A stretch of DNA of 64,000 nt from DASRDU01 sp035652435 (GCA_035652435.1 DASRDU010000083.1:34210-98209); one strand, 5' to 3'; counted from the first letter of the stretch, positions 51,682 through 61,539 are shown. The notes: generated by a model from the letters alone, not told the origin. Program-made: numbers and translations.

Positions 51682-53497
51682 GACTGACCAGCAGATTCTG
51701 ATCACCGACCCCTCCCTCTTCGGCAAACTGCAAGTCGTACAGCCTGCGATAAATTCCATTGCGCGCCATCAGTTCCTGATGCGTGCCGGTTTCGGCGATG
51801 CGCCCCGCGTCCATCACCACTATCCGGTCGGCGCGGCGCACGGTCGAAAGCCGGTGCGCGATGACTATTGTCGTGCGGCCTTCCATCAGGTTGTTGAGCG
51901 CCTGCTGAACCAGGATTTCGCTTTCCGTGTCGAGCGCGGAAGTCGCTTCGTCGAGGATCAGAACCGGCGCGTCCTTGAGAATCGCGCGCGCAATCGCGAT
52001 GCGCTGCCGCTGCCCGCCGGAAAGAATCAGGCCGCGCTCGCCGACTACTGTATCGTACCCGCCCGGCAGTTTGCTGATAAATTCATCGGCAAAAGCGGCG
52101 CGCGCGGCGGCCCTGACCGCTCCGTCATTGTCACTGCGCCCGTAAGCACCGTAAGCGATGTTGGCGCGCACCGTGTCATTGAAGAGATGGACTTCCTGCG
52201 TGACCATCGCGATCTGCGAACGCAGCGAAGCCAGCTTCAGATCGCGCACGTCGTGACCGTCAACCATCACCGCGCCCCTGGTCACATCATAAAAACGCGG
52301 GATCAGGTTCGTCAGCGTGCTTTTGCCCGCGCCGCTGTGGCCGACGATGGCGACCATCTCCCCGGCGCGCGCCTTGAAGGAAACGCCTTCGATCACCGGC
52401 AGGTCGAAGCCCGCGCCGTAGCTGAACGATACGTCACGGAATTCAATCTCTTTCTCAAATCGCCCGAGTTCCATCGCGTCCGGCTTGTCGCGCATCTCCA
52501 TCCGCTGATCCATCACCCTGAAGATGCGCGCGGCGGAAGCCAGCCCCTGCTGCAAATCATGCTGCAACCGGCTGAGGCGGCGGATCGGGTCGTAGGTCCT
52601 GAACATCACGACCAGAAAGCCCGCGAAATCGCCAATGCTCATGCCGCCCGCGGTGATGCTGCTCTGCGCGTAAACCAGCAGCCCGGCCACCGCGAAAATC
52701 CCGATCGTTTCCAGCACGATCGGCGAGAGGAAGTAAATCCGCATCGCCCGCAACTGATCGCGCATTTGTTTGCGCGCGGCCGTGCGGAACCGGCGGCTTT
52801 CGTACTCCTCCATCCCGAAAGCCTTGACGACGCGCTGCGACGAAATCGCCTCCTGCGCGACGTCGAGCATTTCAGCCCCACTCTGCTGCCGCGAATCCAC
52901 GTAATGCCGCAGCCGCCGGTTGAAGTTCGTCGTCAGGTAAGCGACCGGCGGCGCGACCAGCAACATCACCGCCGCGAGCCTCCAGTTGATCGAAAAGAGC
53001 AGCACCAGATAGACCACCAGGCTGACCGATTCGCGCAGCAGATCGCGCAGCGTGTCAGAAACAGCGCGCTCGACCATCTGCGCGTCGCTCATCAGATGAG
53101 CCGTCAGCGCGTTGGTCGGGTAGAGCGCGAAGAACGAAGCCGCCTGTTTGATCACGTGATCGTAAAGCGACGCCCGCACGTCCGCGATCACATGCTGCCC
53201 GATGTAGCTCATCGAATAGGACGAGAAGTATTCCGCCACGCCCTTCGCCAGCGTGAAGCCGACGAGCAGCAGCGCGATGGTTGCGAGCGTACTTTCTGCG
53301 GGCAGGTACTCGTCCAGATGCAGCCGCCTGAAGACCGCGCTTTCGCCGGCAGTCCCCGCCAGCTTGTTGAAGATCGGCACGATCAGCAGATTCGTCGCCC
53401 CCTCAAACACGCCCGTCGCCACCATCAGCACGATGGAGAGCGCAAAGATGCCCCGGTATGGTCTGAGGTAGTTGAGAAGTCTGCGGAATTCAGTCAT
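51677..53497 (-). CDS. msbA: MsbA-type lipid exporter (ABC half-transporter)
   Basis: A 606-residue fused membrane/ATPase protein, active as a homodimer, most like lipid A-core flippases. Residues 1-325 contain six membrane helices. Residues 345-590 are the nucleotide-binding domain: GHSGAGKSTLTNL (Walker A), LSGGQRQRIAIARAIL (signature) and VLILDEATSALD (Walker B), with the H-loop histidine in VIAHRLSTV. It probably moves a lipid or lipid-linked sugar across the inner membrane. It is upstream of yicC on the same strand. Other exporters of this fold carry drugs or peptides, so the substrate is a family-level inference. Confidence 0.9.
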   Translation of the reverse strand: MTEFRRLLNYLRPYRGIFALSIVLMVATGVFEGATNLLIVPIFNKLAGTAGESAVFRRLHLDEYLPAESTLATIALLLVGFTLAKGVAEYFSSYSMSYIGQHVIADVRASLYDHVIKQAASFFALYPTNALTAHLMSDAQMVERAVSDTLRDLLRESVSLVVYLVLLFSINWRLAAVMLLVAPPVAYLTTNFNRRLRHYVDSRQQSGAEMLDVAQEAISSQRVVKAFGMEEYESRRFRTAARKQMRDQLRAMRIYFLSPIVLETIGIFAVAGLLVYAQSSITAGGMSIGDFAGFLVVMFRTYDPIRRLSRLQHDLQQGLASAARIFRVMDQRMEMRDKPDAMELGRFEKEIEFRDVSFSYGAGFDLPVIEGVSFKARAGEMVAIVGHSGAGKSTLTNLIPRFYDVTRGAVMVDGHDVRDLKLASLRSQIAMVTQEVHLFNDTVRANIAYGAYGRSDNDGAVRAAARAAFADEFISKLPGGYDTVVGERGLILSGGQRQRIAIARAILKDAPVLILDEATSALDTESEILVQQALNNLMEGRTTIVIAHRLSTVRRADRIVVMDAGRIAETGTHQELMARNGIYRRLYDLQFAEEGGVGDQNLLVSR

Positions 53498-53670
53498 CGC
53501 GTGACGAAAGTGATGGGGGACAGCGATTCGTGCGGCCTGCCAGCAACGGCTGACGATTTTGCGGCCTTGATAAATCAGGGATTATAGGTGCGTGGCGGGA
53601 TGAGGGTCAAGAAATGGCCGGCCCTGATGGCCCCCGGATTTCGTGGTTCGATCACCTGCCGGCAACACAC

Positions 53671-53686
53671 CGGCCTTGAAAGGCCG
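53671..53686. terminator. Short hairpin in the gap between msbA and the oxidoreductase gene
   Basis: CGGCCTT (53671-53677) and AAGGCCG (53680-53686) are exact inverses with two bases between. It is followed on the plus strand by CTATTTACTGCCTTT, a weakly T-rich stretch. It is about 100 bases after the stop of the minus-strand oxidoreductase gene. A terminator role is only a possibility. Confidence 0.3.
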
Positions 53687-53786
53687 CTATTTACTGCCTT
53701 TCATCAGCCTGAGGCCGCGGCCCGGGGCGGATGAAAGCGCCCTTCTCTGAGGTGAGAGGCAGACTCCGCGAATCAGAAGGGGACAG

Positions 53787-54914
53787 CTATACCCTGACCG
53801 TCTTTCCGGTCTTCGCAGCCTCGTAAATTGCCGTCATATATTTCAGATCGCGCAGGCCTTCCTCGCCGGGCGTGAGCGGCGTCTGGTCGTTCATCACGCA
53901 CTCAGACAGGTGATCCATCTCGGCGGCAAAGTGGTCTCTCGGCTGAATATCCCTTTCGGTCAACTGACCGCCCTGCCGCATCCGCAGGCGCGCGCCGGTG
54001 TAACTGGTCGCCGGCTCAAGCTCGACCCAGCCCTTCGTGCCGATCACCCGAATCCGATTCTGCCCGGCGTAGCCATAGCTCGAAGTGCAATTGGCCAGCG
54101 CGCCGCTCGGGAAGCGAAGCTGGAAATTAATCATGTCTTCGACTTCCCTGAAGCGCACGTCATTACGGTCCGTGTATTCCATCGCATTGATTTCGGTCGG
54201 CTCCTCGCCGGTGCAGTACCGCGCGGCATTCAATGCGTAAATGCCAATGTCCATCAGCGAGCCGCCGCCCGCCAGCGCCTTATTCAGGCGCCACTGCTTC
54301 GGATCGCCGATGTTGAAGCCGTGGTCGGAGGTGACGGCGCGGATCGGGCCGATCAGTTCCTTATCCTGGGCGAGTTTGATCAGATTCTGATTGAACGGCT
54401 CATAGCGGCAGCGGTAGGCGACCATCAGCTTCCTGTTGGCCTGACGACAGGCGGAGATCATGGATTCGCAATCCTTCACCGAAGTCGCCATCGGCTTTTC
54501 ACTCAGGATATGTTTGCCGGCCTGCGCGCCTCGAATCGTGTATTCGGCGTGCATGCTGTTGGGCAGGACGATGTAAATGATGTCAACCCGGGGGTTGTTT
54601 TTCAGTTCGTCGTAGTTCTGGTAGTTGTAAATATCTTCAGGCCTGACGGCGTACCGCGCGGCGAGCTTTTCAGCCTTGTCGCGGTGCCCACTGACCAGCG
54701 CCACGACTTTCGCTTTCTCGGCTTTCGCGAAAGCGGGCAGGATCTGGTTGATGGCCAGATTGCCCAGGCCCACAATCGCCCAGCCCATCTTCTTCCCCGG
54801 CGGGTCGGGGACGCGCTGGGCGAAGGCGGACCTGCCGGTTAAGGCCCCGGCGATCAGCGGGGAAGTCGCAGCTTGTTTGATGAAATTGCGGCGTGAAAAA
54901 GGTGAGTTGGACAC
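53787..54914 (-). CDS. Tat-exported Gfo/Idh/MocA oxidoreductase
   Basis: A 375-residue NAD(P)-dependent sugar oxidoreductase. The Tat signal SRRNFIKQAATSPLIAGAL at the N-terminus implies folded export with cofactor bound. MGWAIVGLGNLAINQILPAF is the nucleotide-binding Rossmann start, and LSEKPMATSVKDCESM carries the EKP motif of the family. Its C-terminal domain has the usual GGGSLMDIGIYALNAARYC. It resembles glucose-fructose oxidoreductases and xylose dehydrogenases. It is alone, with about 290 gene-free bases on one side. Confidence 0.9.
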   Translation of the reverse strand: MSNSPFSRRNFIKQAATSPLIAGALTGRSAFAQRVPDPPGKKMGWAIVGLGNLAINQILPAFAKAEKAKVVALVSGHRDKAEKLAARYAVRPEDIYNYQNYDELKNNPRVDIIYIVLPNSMHAEYTIRGAQAGKHILSEKPMATSVKDCESMISACRQANRKLMVAYRCRYEPFNQNLIKLAQDKELIGPIRAVTSDHGFNIGDPKQWRLNKALAGGGSLMDIGIYALNAARYCTGEEPTEINAMEYTDRNDVRFREVEDMINFQLRFPSGALANCTSSYGYAGQNRIRVIGTKGWVELEPATSYTGARLRMRQGGQLTERDIQPRDHFAAEMDHLSECVMNDQTPLTPGEEGLRDLKYMTAIYEAAKTGKTVRV

Positions 54915-55037
54915 GGCGTCTCCTTCGGTTTATTGTTGCGTTCGTGAACTATCGGCGAAATAAAATTCTACGACGAACCGCGATTTTCCACGAGCGTCGT
55001 GAACCGGGTAACCATAAAAACCTCTTCAACTGACCTT

Positions 55038-55286
55038 ATGGCAGGAATCGTTCGCAGAGTTTTCCGGGCGGGCGCGACAAGGCTGGCCACCAAAGCGATC
55101 AGGACGGTACCGGTCGTCGGCACGGTGGTCGTCTTCGGGATGGCGGGTTACGAGATCAAAAAGAAAGGCGTCGTCAAAGGGCTGGCCAACGTCGCGCTGG
55201 ACGCGGCTCCCTTTGTCGGCGTCGCGAAAAACGTCGTCGAGATTTTTACCGGGGACTGGTTTCCTGACAAAGCCAAAAAATCCTGA
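55038..55286 (+). CDS. Small hypothetical protein upstream of rsm22-like gene
   Basis: An 82-residue protein from ATG 55038, or 95 residues from GTG 54999; neither has a clear ribosome-binding site. It has a basic N-terminus, a Val/Gly-rich hydrophobic segment (VPVVGTVVVFGMAGYEIKKK), then VALDAAPFVGVAKNVVEIF and a charged tail. I cannot assign a function. It ends two bases before the start of the Rsm22-like gene, so the two are probably co-translated. Confidence 0.55.
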   Translation: MAGIVRRVFRAGATRLATKAIRTVPVVGTVVVFGMAGYEIKKKGVVKGLANVALDAAPFVGVAKNVVEIFTGDWFPDKAKKS

Positions 55287-55288
55287 TT

Positions 55289-56257
55289 ATGCGCCTGCCG
55301 ACACGCCTGCAAGCCGCCATCGAACACGAAGCTTCAGGGCATAGCCTCGGCAGCCTCGCGAAAGCCGCGGCTGAACTCTCGGACAGCTATCGCCTGCGCC
55401 AGCAAGGCACCGAACGCCTCGTCGCATCAGAGGCCCAGCGTATCGCTTATGCCGTCGTCCGTCTGCCCGCGACCTTTGCTGCGGTGCAGGCGGTCTTTGC
55501 GGAAATCCGCCGGTTGATGCCTGAACTGTGCGCCAACAGTCTGCTTGATCTCGGGGCGGGGCCGGGAACGGCGGCGTGGGCGGCGACTGAAGTTTTTCCT
55601 GAAGTGCAGAAAATCACGCTGATCGAACGGGATGTGGATCTGATCCGGCTGGGCCGGGGCTTCGCGCAGCATTCAGAACACGCGGCGTTGCGTGATGCCG
55701 AATGGCAGGCAGTTGATCTGCGAATGAATATTTCGTATCCGCGGCATGACCTCGTCGTGTGTTCTTACTCGCTCGGCGAGATTGATGACCACGCCGCGCG
55801 TAATGCTCTCAAGCCGGCGTGGCAGGCCGCCACGCAGGTCATTGCGATCATCGAACCCGGCACGACGAAAGGCTTCAGCGTGATCCGAATGCTGAGGGAC
55901 GAACTCATTCAGGCCGGCGGCCATCCGGTTGCGCCCTGCCCCCACGAACAACCCTGCCCGATGGCTGGCGGTGACTGGTGTCATTTCTCACAACGGTTTG
56001 AACGCTCCTCGCCGCATCGCCGGATCAAAGGAGCAGAGCTTGGCTACGAAGACGAAAAGTATTCGTACATCGCTGCCGCGAAATACCCTGTCAATGCGGC
56101 ACGGGCGCGGGTCATCCGGCACCCGCTGCGCCATTCGGGGTACACACAGCTTCAGCTTTGCACAAGGGAGAATCTGACCGGGCGGACAGTGACGAAGAAG
56201 GATAAAGGGGCGTGGAAGCGGGCCAGGAAAACAGGCTGGGGCGACGCGTGGGAGTAG
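55289..56257 (+). CDS. Rsm22-family small ribosomal subunit methyltransferase-like protein
   Basis: A 322-residue protein of the Rsm22 (PF09243) family, associated with small ribosomal subunit assembly in mitochondria and bacteria. LLDLGAGPGTAAWAATEVF is the SAM-binding motif. VVCSYSLGEIDD follows, and the C-terminal part has the cysteine set PCPHEQPCPMAGGDWCHFSQ, the putative metal site of the family. FERSSPHRRIKGAELGYEDE is another conserved block. Whether it methylates RNA is not settled. The start overlaps no gene and lies two bases after the upstream small gene. Confidence 0.9.
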   Translation: MRLPTRLQAAIEHEASGHSLGSLAKAAAELSDSYRLRQQGTERLVASEAQRIAYAVVRLPATFAAVQAVFAEIRRLMPELCANSLLDLGAGPGTAAWAATEVFPEVQKITLIERDVDLIRLGRGFAQHSEHAALRDAEWQAVDLRMNISYPRHDLVVCSYSLGEIDDHAARNALKPAWQAATQVIAIIEPGTTKGFSVIRMLRDELIQAGGHPVAPCPHEQPCPMAGGDWCHFSQRFERSSPHRRIKGAELGYEDEKYSYIAAAKYPVNAARARVIRHPLRHSGYTQLQLCTRENLTGRTVTKKDKGAWKRARKTGWGDAWE

Positions 56258-56261
56258 AAAG

Positions 56262-58160
56262 TCACTGCCGCAACTTCACGCGGTAAATCATCCACCTGCC
56301 GATGCGCTCGCCCGCATCCCGCTCGTACCAGCGATCAATTCTGGCGAGGCTCTTTTCCTCCGGCCCGGACGTGACGACGTAAGCAAGCGGATACTCTTCG
56401 GCGCGCTGGCGATTGAACGATGAAACGTATGCGGAGTAGCGGTTCAGCTCCGCGCGGACGTCTTCCTGAGTGACCGGCTTTGCATTCGGACTGAGCGCGG
56501 GCAGCGCACGCTCGTAGCCAAACAACGCGGCCATCAGTGCGAACTGATAATCCGCGATGGCCTGACCCAGTTCCTCTTCGGTGACGCCCGAGTAATACAG
56601 GTGGTAATAAAACCGCTCCTTACTTTCGCCTTTCCTCAAGCCTGCATAAACCGGCATGTGCAAAGACCACACCACGGCCTGTGGCGCGACGGTCGGCAGC
56701 AGGTCGGCGAGATCGAGGTCACTGGTCATCACGATAGGGCGCGGATTCTGCGCGTTTGTGTTCGTGATGTCCGTTTTACTCAGTTCCTTCAGCCGCGCAA
56801 GCACCGGCAGGTAATCATCCAGCGATTTTGCATAGCCCGCATTCCTTCTGGCGACCCCGGCTGCTTCGATGACGCCCCAGCACACGGCGACAAGCGCGAT
56901 CAGCAGGAGTGCGGGCCGCACGATCCACTTTCCTGACAGCCTGTGCCGGACGAGTGCAAAGGTCAGCACCGCGGCCAGCACCGCCGCGTAATTCGCAATG
57001 AACAATTCGTAGTGAATCGGCTGCAATACGCGCCCGGTGATCACCTGCTGGTTGAAGGCGATGATCGGCATCAGCGCAAACGAGGCGGCGAAAAGCGTGG
57101 CCGGTGCATTCCGGTTAATCAGCCGGCAGAGCGCAGCCACAATCAGGACGATCAGCACGGCGAGGCCCGTCTGCTCGCTGACGCGCGAAAAATCGGCCAG
57201 ATGCGTGACCGCGAGCGCCTGCGTGGAATCCAGCGAATCCGCACGGCGCGCGATCAGCATGAGGTAGGGGATCAGTGCGGCAACCGCGACGCCGACGACG
57301 ATGGCGACCACCTGCGCGATTCTTTTCCGGTCGTGACTTCGCGCAACCAGCGACAGCGCAACTAATCCGGCCAGCCACGCCGCTGCGGCTGTCCACAGGA
57401 AGAAGTATGAAAAGATCAGAACGGCGAAAGTCACCCCCGCCGCGATTGCGGCAATCATTCGCTGTCGCTGTCTTTCGCTTATCGCCGCTCGCCAGACGAG
57501 TCCGCAAAAAATAAAGAAGAGTGGAAAGACCAGCGCGGGCAGATAACGGCGCAGAAAAGGCAGCGCCACATCTCCCGCGCCTGCCGCCTGAAGCCCCAGC
57601 AACCCGCGAATCTCGCCGTACCCCCCGGCCATCGTCCCGAAACAAAGCACGGCCAGCGCGCCTGCCGCCGCCAGCATTTCATCCCCGGTTATCAGATGAA
57701 TCAACCAGAAGAGCGCGAGTGCTGAGAGCAGGCTTGAAATAATCGTCAATGCAATGAAAGCCGACGCCGCCGACAATCCAAGCATGCGGGCGGGCCAGGC
57801 AATCGCGTATGCTGGAATGAACTGAATTGAAAAAAGTGATTCAGGCTGTGGCAGGGTGGGGCTGTCATCGCGCCCGGTGTACGGGTCGTTGCGGCGCGGG
57901 CGGCCACTGATCAGCGCGTTGATGTATGCCGAGTAAGCAGGTTCATCAGTATGAACCATCGCGTACAGGCCATTCCACGCGCCGCCCTGCGCCCTCCACA
58001 AGCTGACCTGCGGGATCAGCGTGATCAGGGTCATCACCGCTGCGGCAATGATTCCCCACTTCCACTTCGCGGGCGAAAAGGATTTTGTCGCAACCCGACT
58101 GTCTGCCTGCGGCTGAAACTCAGAGACAGCCGGATCAGCGGAAGAAGTTTCTCTCAGCAT
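56262..58160 (-). CDS. Large polytopic membrane protein, unknown (GT-C-like topology)
   Basis: A 632-residue protein with a soluble N-terminal tail, about eleven to twelve hydrophobic segments between 35 and 450, and a soluble C-terminal domain of 180 residues. After the first helix a loop contains MVHTDEPAYSAYINAL, in the place where GT-C glycosyltransferases carry acidic catalytic residues. The overall shape suggests a GT-C-like or glycan-handling membrane enzyme, but I do not recognise the family and cannot name a substrate. It converges with the Rsm22-like gene four bases away. Confidence 0.65.
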   Translation of the reverse strand: MLRETSSADPAVSEFQPQADSRVATKSFSPAKWKWGIIAAAVMTLITLIPQVSLWRAQGGAWNGLYAMVHTDEPAYSAYINALISGRPRRNDPYTGRDDSPTLPQPESLFSIQFIPAYAIAWPARMLGLSAASAFIALTIISSLLSALALFWLIHLITGDEMLAAAGALAVLCFGTMAGGYGEIRGLLGLQAAGAGDVALPFLRRYLPALVFPLFFIFCGLVWRAAISERQRQRMIAAIAAGVTFAVLIFSYFFLWTAAAAWLAGLVALSLVARSHDRKRIAQVVAIVVGVAVAALIPYLMLIARRADSLDSTQALAVTHLADFSRVSEQTGLAVLIVLIVAALCRLINRNAPATLFAASFALMPIIAFNQQVITGRVLQPIHYELFIANYAAVLAAVLTFALVRHRLSGKWIVRPALLLIALVAVCWGVIEAAGVARRNAGYAKSLDDYLPVLARLKELSKTDITNTNAQNPRPIVMTSDLDLADLLPTVAPQAVVWSLHMPVYAGLRKGESKERFYYHLYYSGVTEEELGQAIADYQFALMAALFGYERALPALSPNAKPVTQEDVRAELNRYSAYVSSFNRQRAEEYPLAYVVTSGPEEKSLARIDRWYERDAGERIGRWMIYRVKLRQ

Positions 58161-58166
58161 CAGGTG

Positions 58167-59819
58167 TCAGGCGGTCAGATCAGTCGTCGGCAGAAACCTC
58201 GGCGCGCGGCGATGTTTGGTGGCCTGCTCGAAAGCGTAAGCGTATTTGATCAGTCTGCCTTCACTCCACGCGCCGGCGAAGAATGAGATGCCGACCGGGA
58301 GGCCGTGAATGTAGCCGGCCGGGATGGTGACGTGCGGATAACCGGCGACCGCCGGCGGGGTCGAACAGCCGCCGGTGAAATGGTCGCCGTTAAGCGGATC
58401 GGTGACCCAGGGAATCCCGTCGGTCGGCGCGATCAGAGCGTCCAGCCGATACTTACTGAGCGCGGCGTCAATCCCACGGGTTCTGGAAAGGAGGTGATTT
58501 TTCGCGAGCGCCTGACGATATTTGAGTTCAGTCAGCGGGCCTTTGGCTTCGGCCTTGACCATGATGTCCTGACCGAACCAGGACAACTCGCGGTCGCGGT
58601 TCTTTTCATTGAACTCGATAATTTCCTTCAATGACTTCACCGGAGCTTTCGGGCCGAGGCCGGCGAGATATTTGTTCAGATCGGCCTTGAACTCGTAGAG
58701 CAGTACTTCCAGTTCCGAGTCGTCATACTTCCCCTTGTTCGGCAATTCTGCCGGATCAATCACTTCGGCGCCGAGTTTTTTGATAACCTCAACCGCCGCA
58801 CTGATCAGCTTGTCCACCCGTTCGTTGAAGCCGAACAAATTTCTCGCCACGCCAACGCGCGCGCCCTTGAGACCGTTCGGGTCGAGGAACTTTGTGTAAT
58901 CAGTGAGCGCTTTGCCCGCGCTCGCTTTCGTCGCCGCGTCGCGCGGGTCAATGCCGGTCAGGGCGCCGAGCAGCGCGGCGGCATCGGCAACCGTGCGCGC
59001 CATCGGGCCGGCGGTGTCCTGGCTGTGGGCAATCGGGATGATGCCCGAACGGCCGAGCAGGCCGAGCGTCGGCTTGATGCCGGCCAGCGAGTTGAGACTT
59101 GAAGGGCTGATGACCGAACCGTCGGTTTCAGTGCCCACAGCCGCCGCGCACAGGTTCGCCGCAGCCGCCACGCCCGAGCCGGAGCTTGAACCGCTCGTGT
59201 TGCGATCCAGCGCGTAAGGGTTGCGCGTCAGCCCGCCGCGACCGCTCCAGCCGCTCGTGGATTTCGATGACCTGAAGTTGGCCCACTCGCTCAGATTCGT
59301 TTTGCCGAGAATGACGGCGCCGCCCGCGCGCAACCGTTCGGCGACGAAGGAATCGCGCGGAGCAATCGAGCCGGCCAGCGCCAGCGACCCGGCGGTCGTC
59401 TGCATCTTGTCCGCCGTGTCAATGTTGTCCTTGATCAGAATCGGGATGCCGTGCAAGGGCCCGCGCGTCTTTCCAGCCTTACGCTCCTGATCGAGTGATT
59501 CAGCGATGGCGAGCGCATCGGGATTCAGTTCAATAACTGAGTTGAGCTTCGGCCCGTTCTTATCAACTTCGTCAATCCGCGCCAGGTACATTTCGGCGAT
59601 TGAGCGGGCCGTATATTTGCCCGACTTCATGCCTTCCTGCAATTCGGCAATCGTGACTTCTTCCAGCTCGAATGGCTTGATTGCGGATTGAGAAATCGCA
59701 GCCTTTGTCCCGGTTGCCGCGAGTGCGCGGCTGAGGACAATTGCGGCTCCGACTCCGGTGCTTTGATTCAGGAAATTTCGACGGCTGCTGTTCGGGGGGT
59801 CTTTTTTGTGTTTGCCCAT
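58167..59819 (-). CDS. Tat-exported amidase (amidase signature family)
   Basis: About 550 residues from ATG 59819; an upstream in-frame start adds 12 residues without support. The N-terminus has a Tat-like SSRRNFLNQSTGVGAAIVLS. The catalytic Ser-cisSer-Lys triad is visible: Lys in PILIKDNIDTADK, and the serines in the GSSSGSGVAAAANLCAAAVG glycine-serine loop. It hydrolyses an amide, with the physiological substrate unknown; many such enzymes act on peptides, amino acid amides or nitrile-derived amides. The gene is six bases upstream of the large membrane protein gene on the same strand. Confidence 0.9.
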   Translation of the reverse strand: MGKHKKDPPNSSRRNFLNQSTGVGAAIVLSRALAATGTKAAISQSAIKPFELEEVTIAELQEGMKSGKYTARSIAEMYLARIDEVDKNGPKLNSVIELNPDALAIAESLDQERKAGKTRGPLHGIPILIKDNIDTADKMQTTAGSLALAGSIAPRDSFVAERLRAGGAVILGKTNLSEWANFRSSKSTSGWSGRGGLTRNPYALDRNTSGSSSGSGVAAAANLCAAAVGTETDGSVISPSSLNSLAGIKPTLGLLGRSGIIPIAHSQDTAGPMARTVADAAALLGALTGIDPRDAATKASAGKALTDYTKFLDPNGLKGARVGVARNLFGFNERVDKLISAAVEVIKKLGAEVIDPAELPNKGKYDDSELEVLLYEFKADLNKYLAGLGPKAPVKSLKEIIEFNEKNRDRELSWFGQDIMVKAEAKGPLTELKYRQALAKNHLLSRTRGIDAALSKYRLDALIAPTDGIPWVTDPLNGDHFTGGCSTPPAVAGYPHVTIPAGYIHGLPVGISFFAGAWSEGRLIKYAYAFEQATKHRRAPRFLPTTDLTA

Positions 59820-59909
59820 AAGCTTTATTGGCAGGATGTGGATAAGATCGAGCAACGGCGGGAATTATGCCGGTGGCCGGAGGCATTGTCATCACCTCCC
59901 GCCTCGCCT

Positions 59910-60686
59910 TCAGACTTTGGGAGGCACCCATTCTTCGCCGCGCCTCATGGCATTGACGAACAGATGCGCGAGTCTGGTCGGTTCCGGGATGCGATACTTA
60001 CTCCCTTTCGAGCGTGAGGGCTCAGGACGAGTGCCGAACAGGCCGCCGGACGTGTTGTGTTCCGCGTAGCCTCTGACGCACCTGAGCGCGAGAGTGATCG
60101 CGCTCGGAATGTCGGCAAGGTGGCCCGGCGAAATGAAGACCGGATTGACGCGATCCTTTGTCCGCAGGGCCGCGCCAATTGTCTCGCCCTTGTCAGTCAT
60201 CGGAGACCAGCTCCCGGCCTGCGGGTCAGGTTCTTCATACCTCCCTGTCAGGACCGTCTTGGCGCAGCCGACGGTCGGCAGGCCGATCACGAGCCCGATG
60301 TGTGAGGCGATCCCCAGCCGGCGCGGGTGGGCAATCCCCTGCCCGTCAAGCACCAGCACGTCGGGCCGCACCGTCAGCTTTTGCCACGCCTCAAGCAGCG
60401 CCGGGACTTCGCGGAATGAAAGAAGGCCGGGGATGTAGGGGAACTTTGTCGTCGTCACCACGCCGGACGTGGCGATGACTTCAAGCTGCGGCAGTCGCAA
60501 CACCACTATTCCGGCGTAAACGACCTCGGAAAACTTATTGAATGAGATGTCCGCGCCAGCGACCAGTTCCACCTTGTCCGGCAGCGGCCGGATCACCACT
60601 TGTTCGCGTAGCTTTTTCTGTAAGGCAATGGCCTCGGCCGGAGTCAGATCCCAGGCGTGCAGCTGATTGATCGGATTGGGTGCCAT
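59910..60686 (-). CDS. nfi: Endonuclease V (deoxyinosine 3'-endonuclease)
   Basis: A 258-residue DNA-repair nuclease that nicks at the second phosphodiester 3' of deoxyinosine. VAGADISF holds an active-site aspartate, with YIPGLLSFREVPALLEAW (wedge region) and DVLVLDGQGIAHPRRLGIAS following. The C-terminal 40 residues are a longer basic tail (PSRSKGSKYRIPEPTR) than in the 223-residue E. coli enzyme. It lies two bases after the DUF429 gene in the same direction. Confidence 0.93.
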   Translation of the reverse strand: MAPNPINQLHAWDLTPAEAIALQKKLREQVVIRPLPDKVELVAGADISFNKFSEVVYAGIVVLRLPQLEVIATSGVVTTTKFPYIPGLLSFREVPALLEAWQKLTVRPDVLVLDGQGIAHPRRLGIASHIGLVIGLPTVGCAKTVLTGRYEEPDPQAGSWSPMTDKGETIGAALRTKDRVNPVFISPGHLADIPSAITLALRCVRGYAEHNTSGGLFGTRPEPSRSKGSKYRIPEPTRLAHLFVNAMRRGEEWVPPKV

Positions 60687-60687
60687 T

Positions 60688-61539
60688 TCAAACGTACAGC
60701 CTCCCTTCGTGTGGGTATCTGGGGTGGCGGGCGATCAGCCGGTGATCCGAAGCCTGCCATGCCCTCGCGGCGCCGAGCGCCGCAATGACCGCATCGAGAG
60801 CGTCGCCCCCGCCGTTGCGCATCATGACGCGGCGATGCGTATCGCCGATTGCGACCTGCTTTGAGAGGCCGTCGAGGATCGCGCGCCGCGTGCGTAATCT
60901 TTTGGCCACGAGCGGCCCGCCCTCCGGCTGCTTGTAATTCTGGTGTGGCAGCCCCAGCCGCTTCAATGTCGAAGCCGGGCAGGCTTCCACCAGCACGCGC
61001 CGGGCCGAAGAGAGGCGCCGGTACTGAAACGGCAGGATGGCCGTGTGCCTGCGCCGCCGCAGTGGGCCGAGGACGTCGCGCATCCCGTAAAACGTCTGGT
61101 AGATGATCCGGTAATGGTAAGGGTCAAAGGGCGCTTTCTCTTCGATGTCCGTCAGCCGGCGGATGTGACCGGGGCCGCCGAGCGCCTTCGCCCGGCGCAG
61201 GCACTCAAGGCCGATCCCGTAATCATCCTCACTCCATTCATGCAGGAAGTCGAACTGAGTCGGCCACTCGGCGCCCGGCCCCAGCACTTCGACCGGAAAC
61301 CCGAAAGGGAAATCGAGCGCCCACAATGCCTGCTGCGATTCCATGATCAATCGCACCAGGTGGGCCAGCGCAACCGCCCGCTCGGCCGTCCCGCAGAGTT
61401 TTTCGAGCCGCGAGAGGGCTGTCAGTTGATACGCTGGCCGTGCAGACCTGCGCGCCTTCCGTTCGATCCGCGCCACCCATGTGTTCTGCCCGGCGAGTCT
61501 GGCGCCGCTGAAATCCACGCCGTAAATCGTCTCAAACAT
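60688..61539 (-). CDS. DUF429 family protein
   Basis: A 283-residue protein from ATG 61539 (a TTG lies one codon earlier). The N-terminus FETIYGVDFSGARLAGQ and the later WALDFPFGFP segment are the DUF429 pattern, an RNase H-like fold whose function is not established. RNGGGDALDAVIAALGAARA is the conserved C-terminal aspartate region. Its placement beside endonuclease V, another RNase H-like nuclease, is suggestive of nucleic-acid work, but that is inference only. Confidence 0.8.
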   Translation of the reverse strand: MFETIYGVDFSGARLAGQNTWVARIERKARRSARPAYQLTALSRLEKLCGTAERAVALAHLVRLIMESQQALWALDFPFGFPVEVLGPGAEWPTQFDFLHEWSEDDYGIGLECLRRAKALGGPGHIRRLTDIEEKAPFDPYHYRIIYQTFYGMRDVLGPLRRRRHTAILPFQYRRLSSARRVLVEACPASTLKRLGLPHQNYKQPEGGPLVAKRLRTRRAILDGLSKQVAIGDTHRRVMMRNGGGDALDAVIAALGAARAWQASDHRLIARHPRYPHEGRLYV

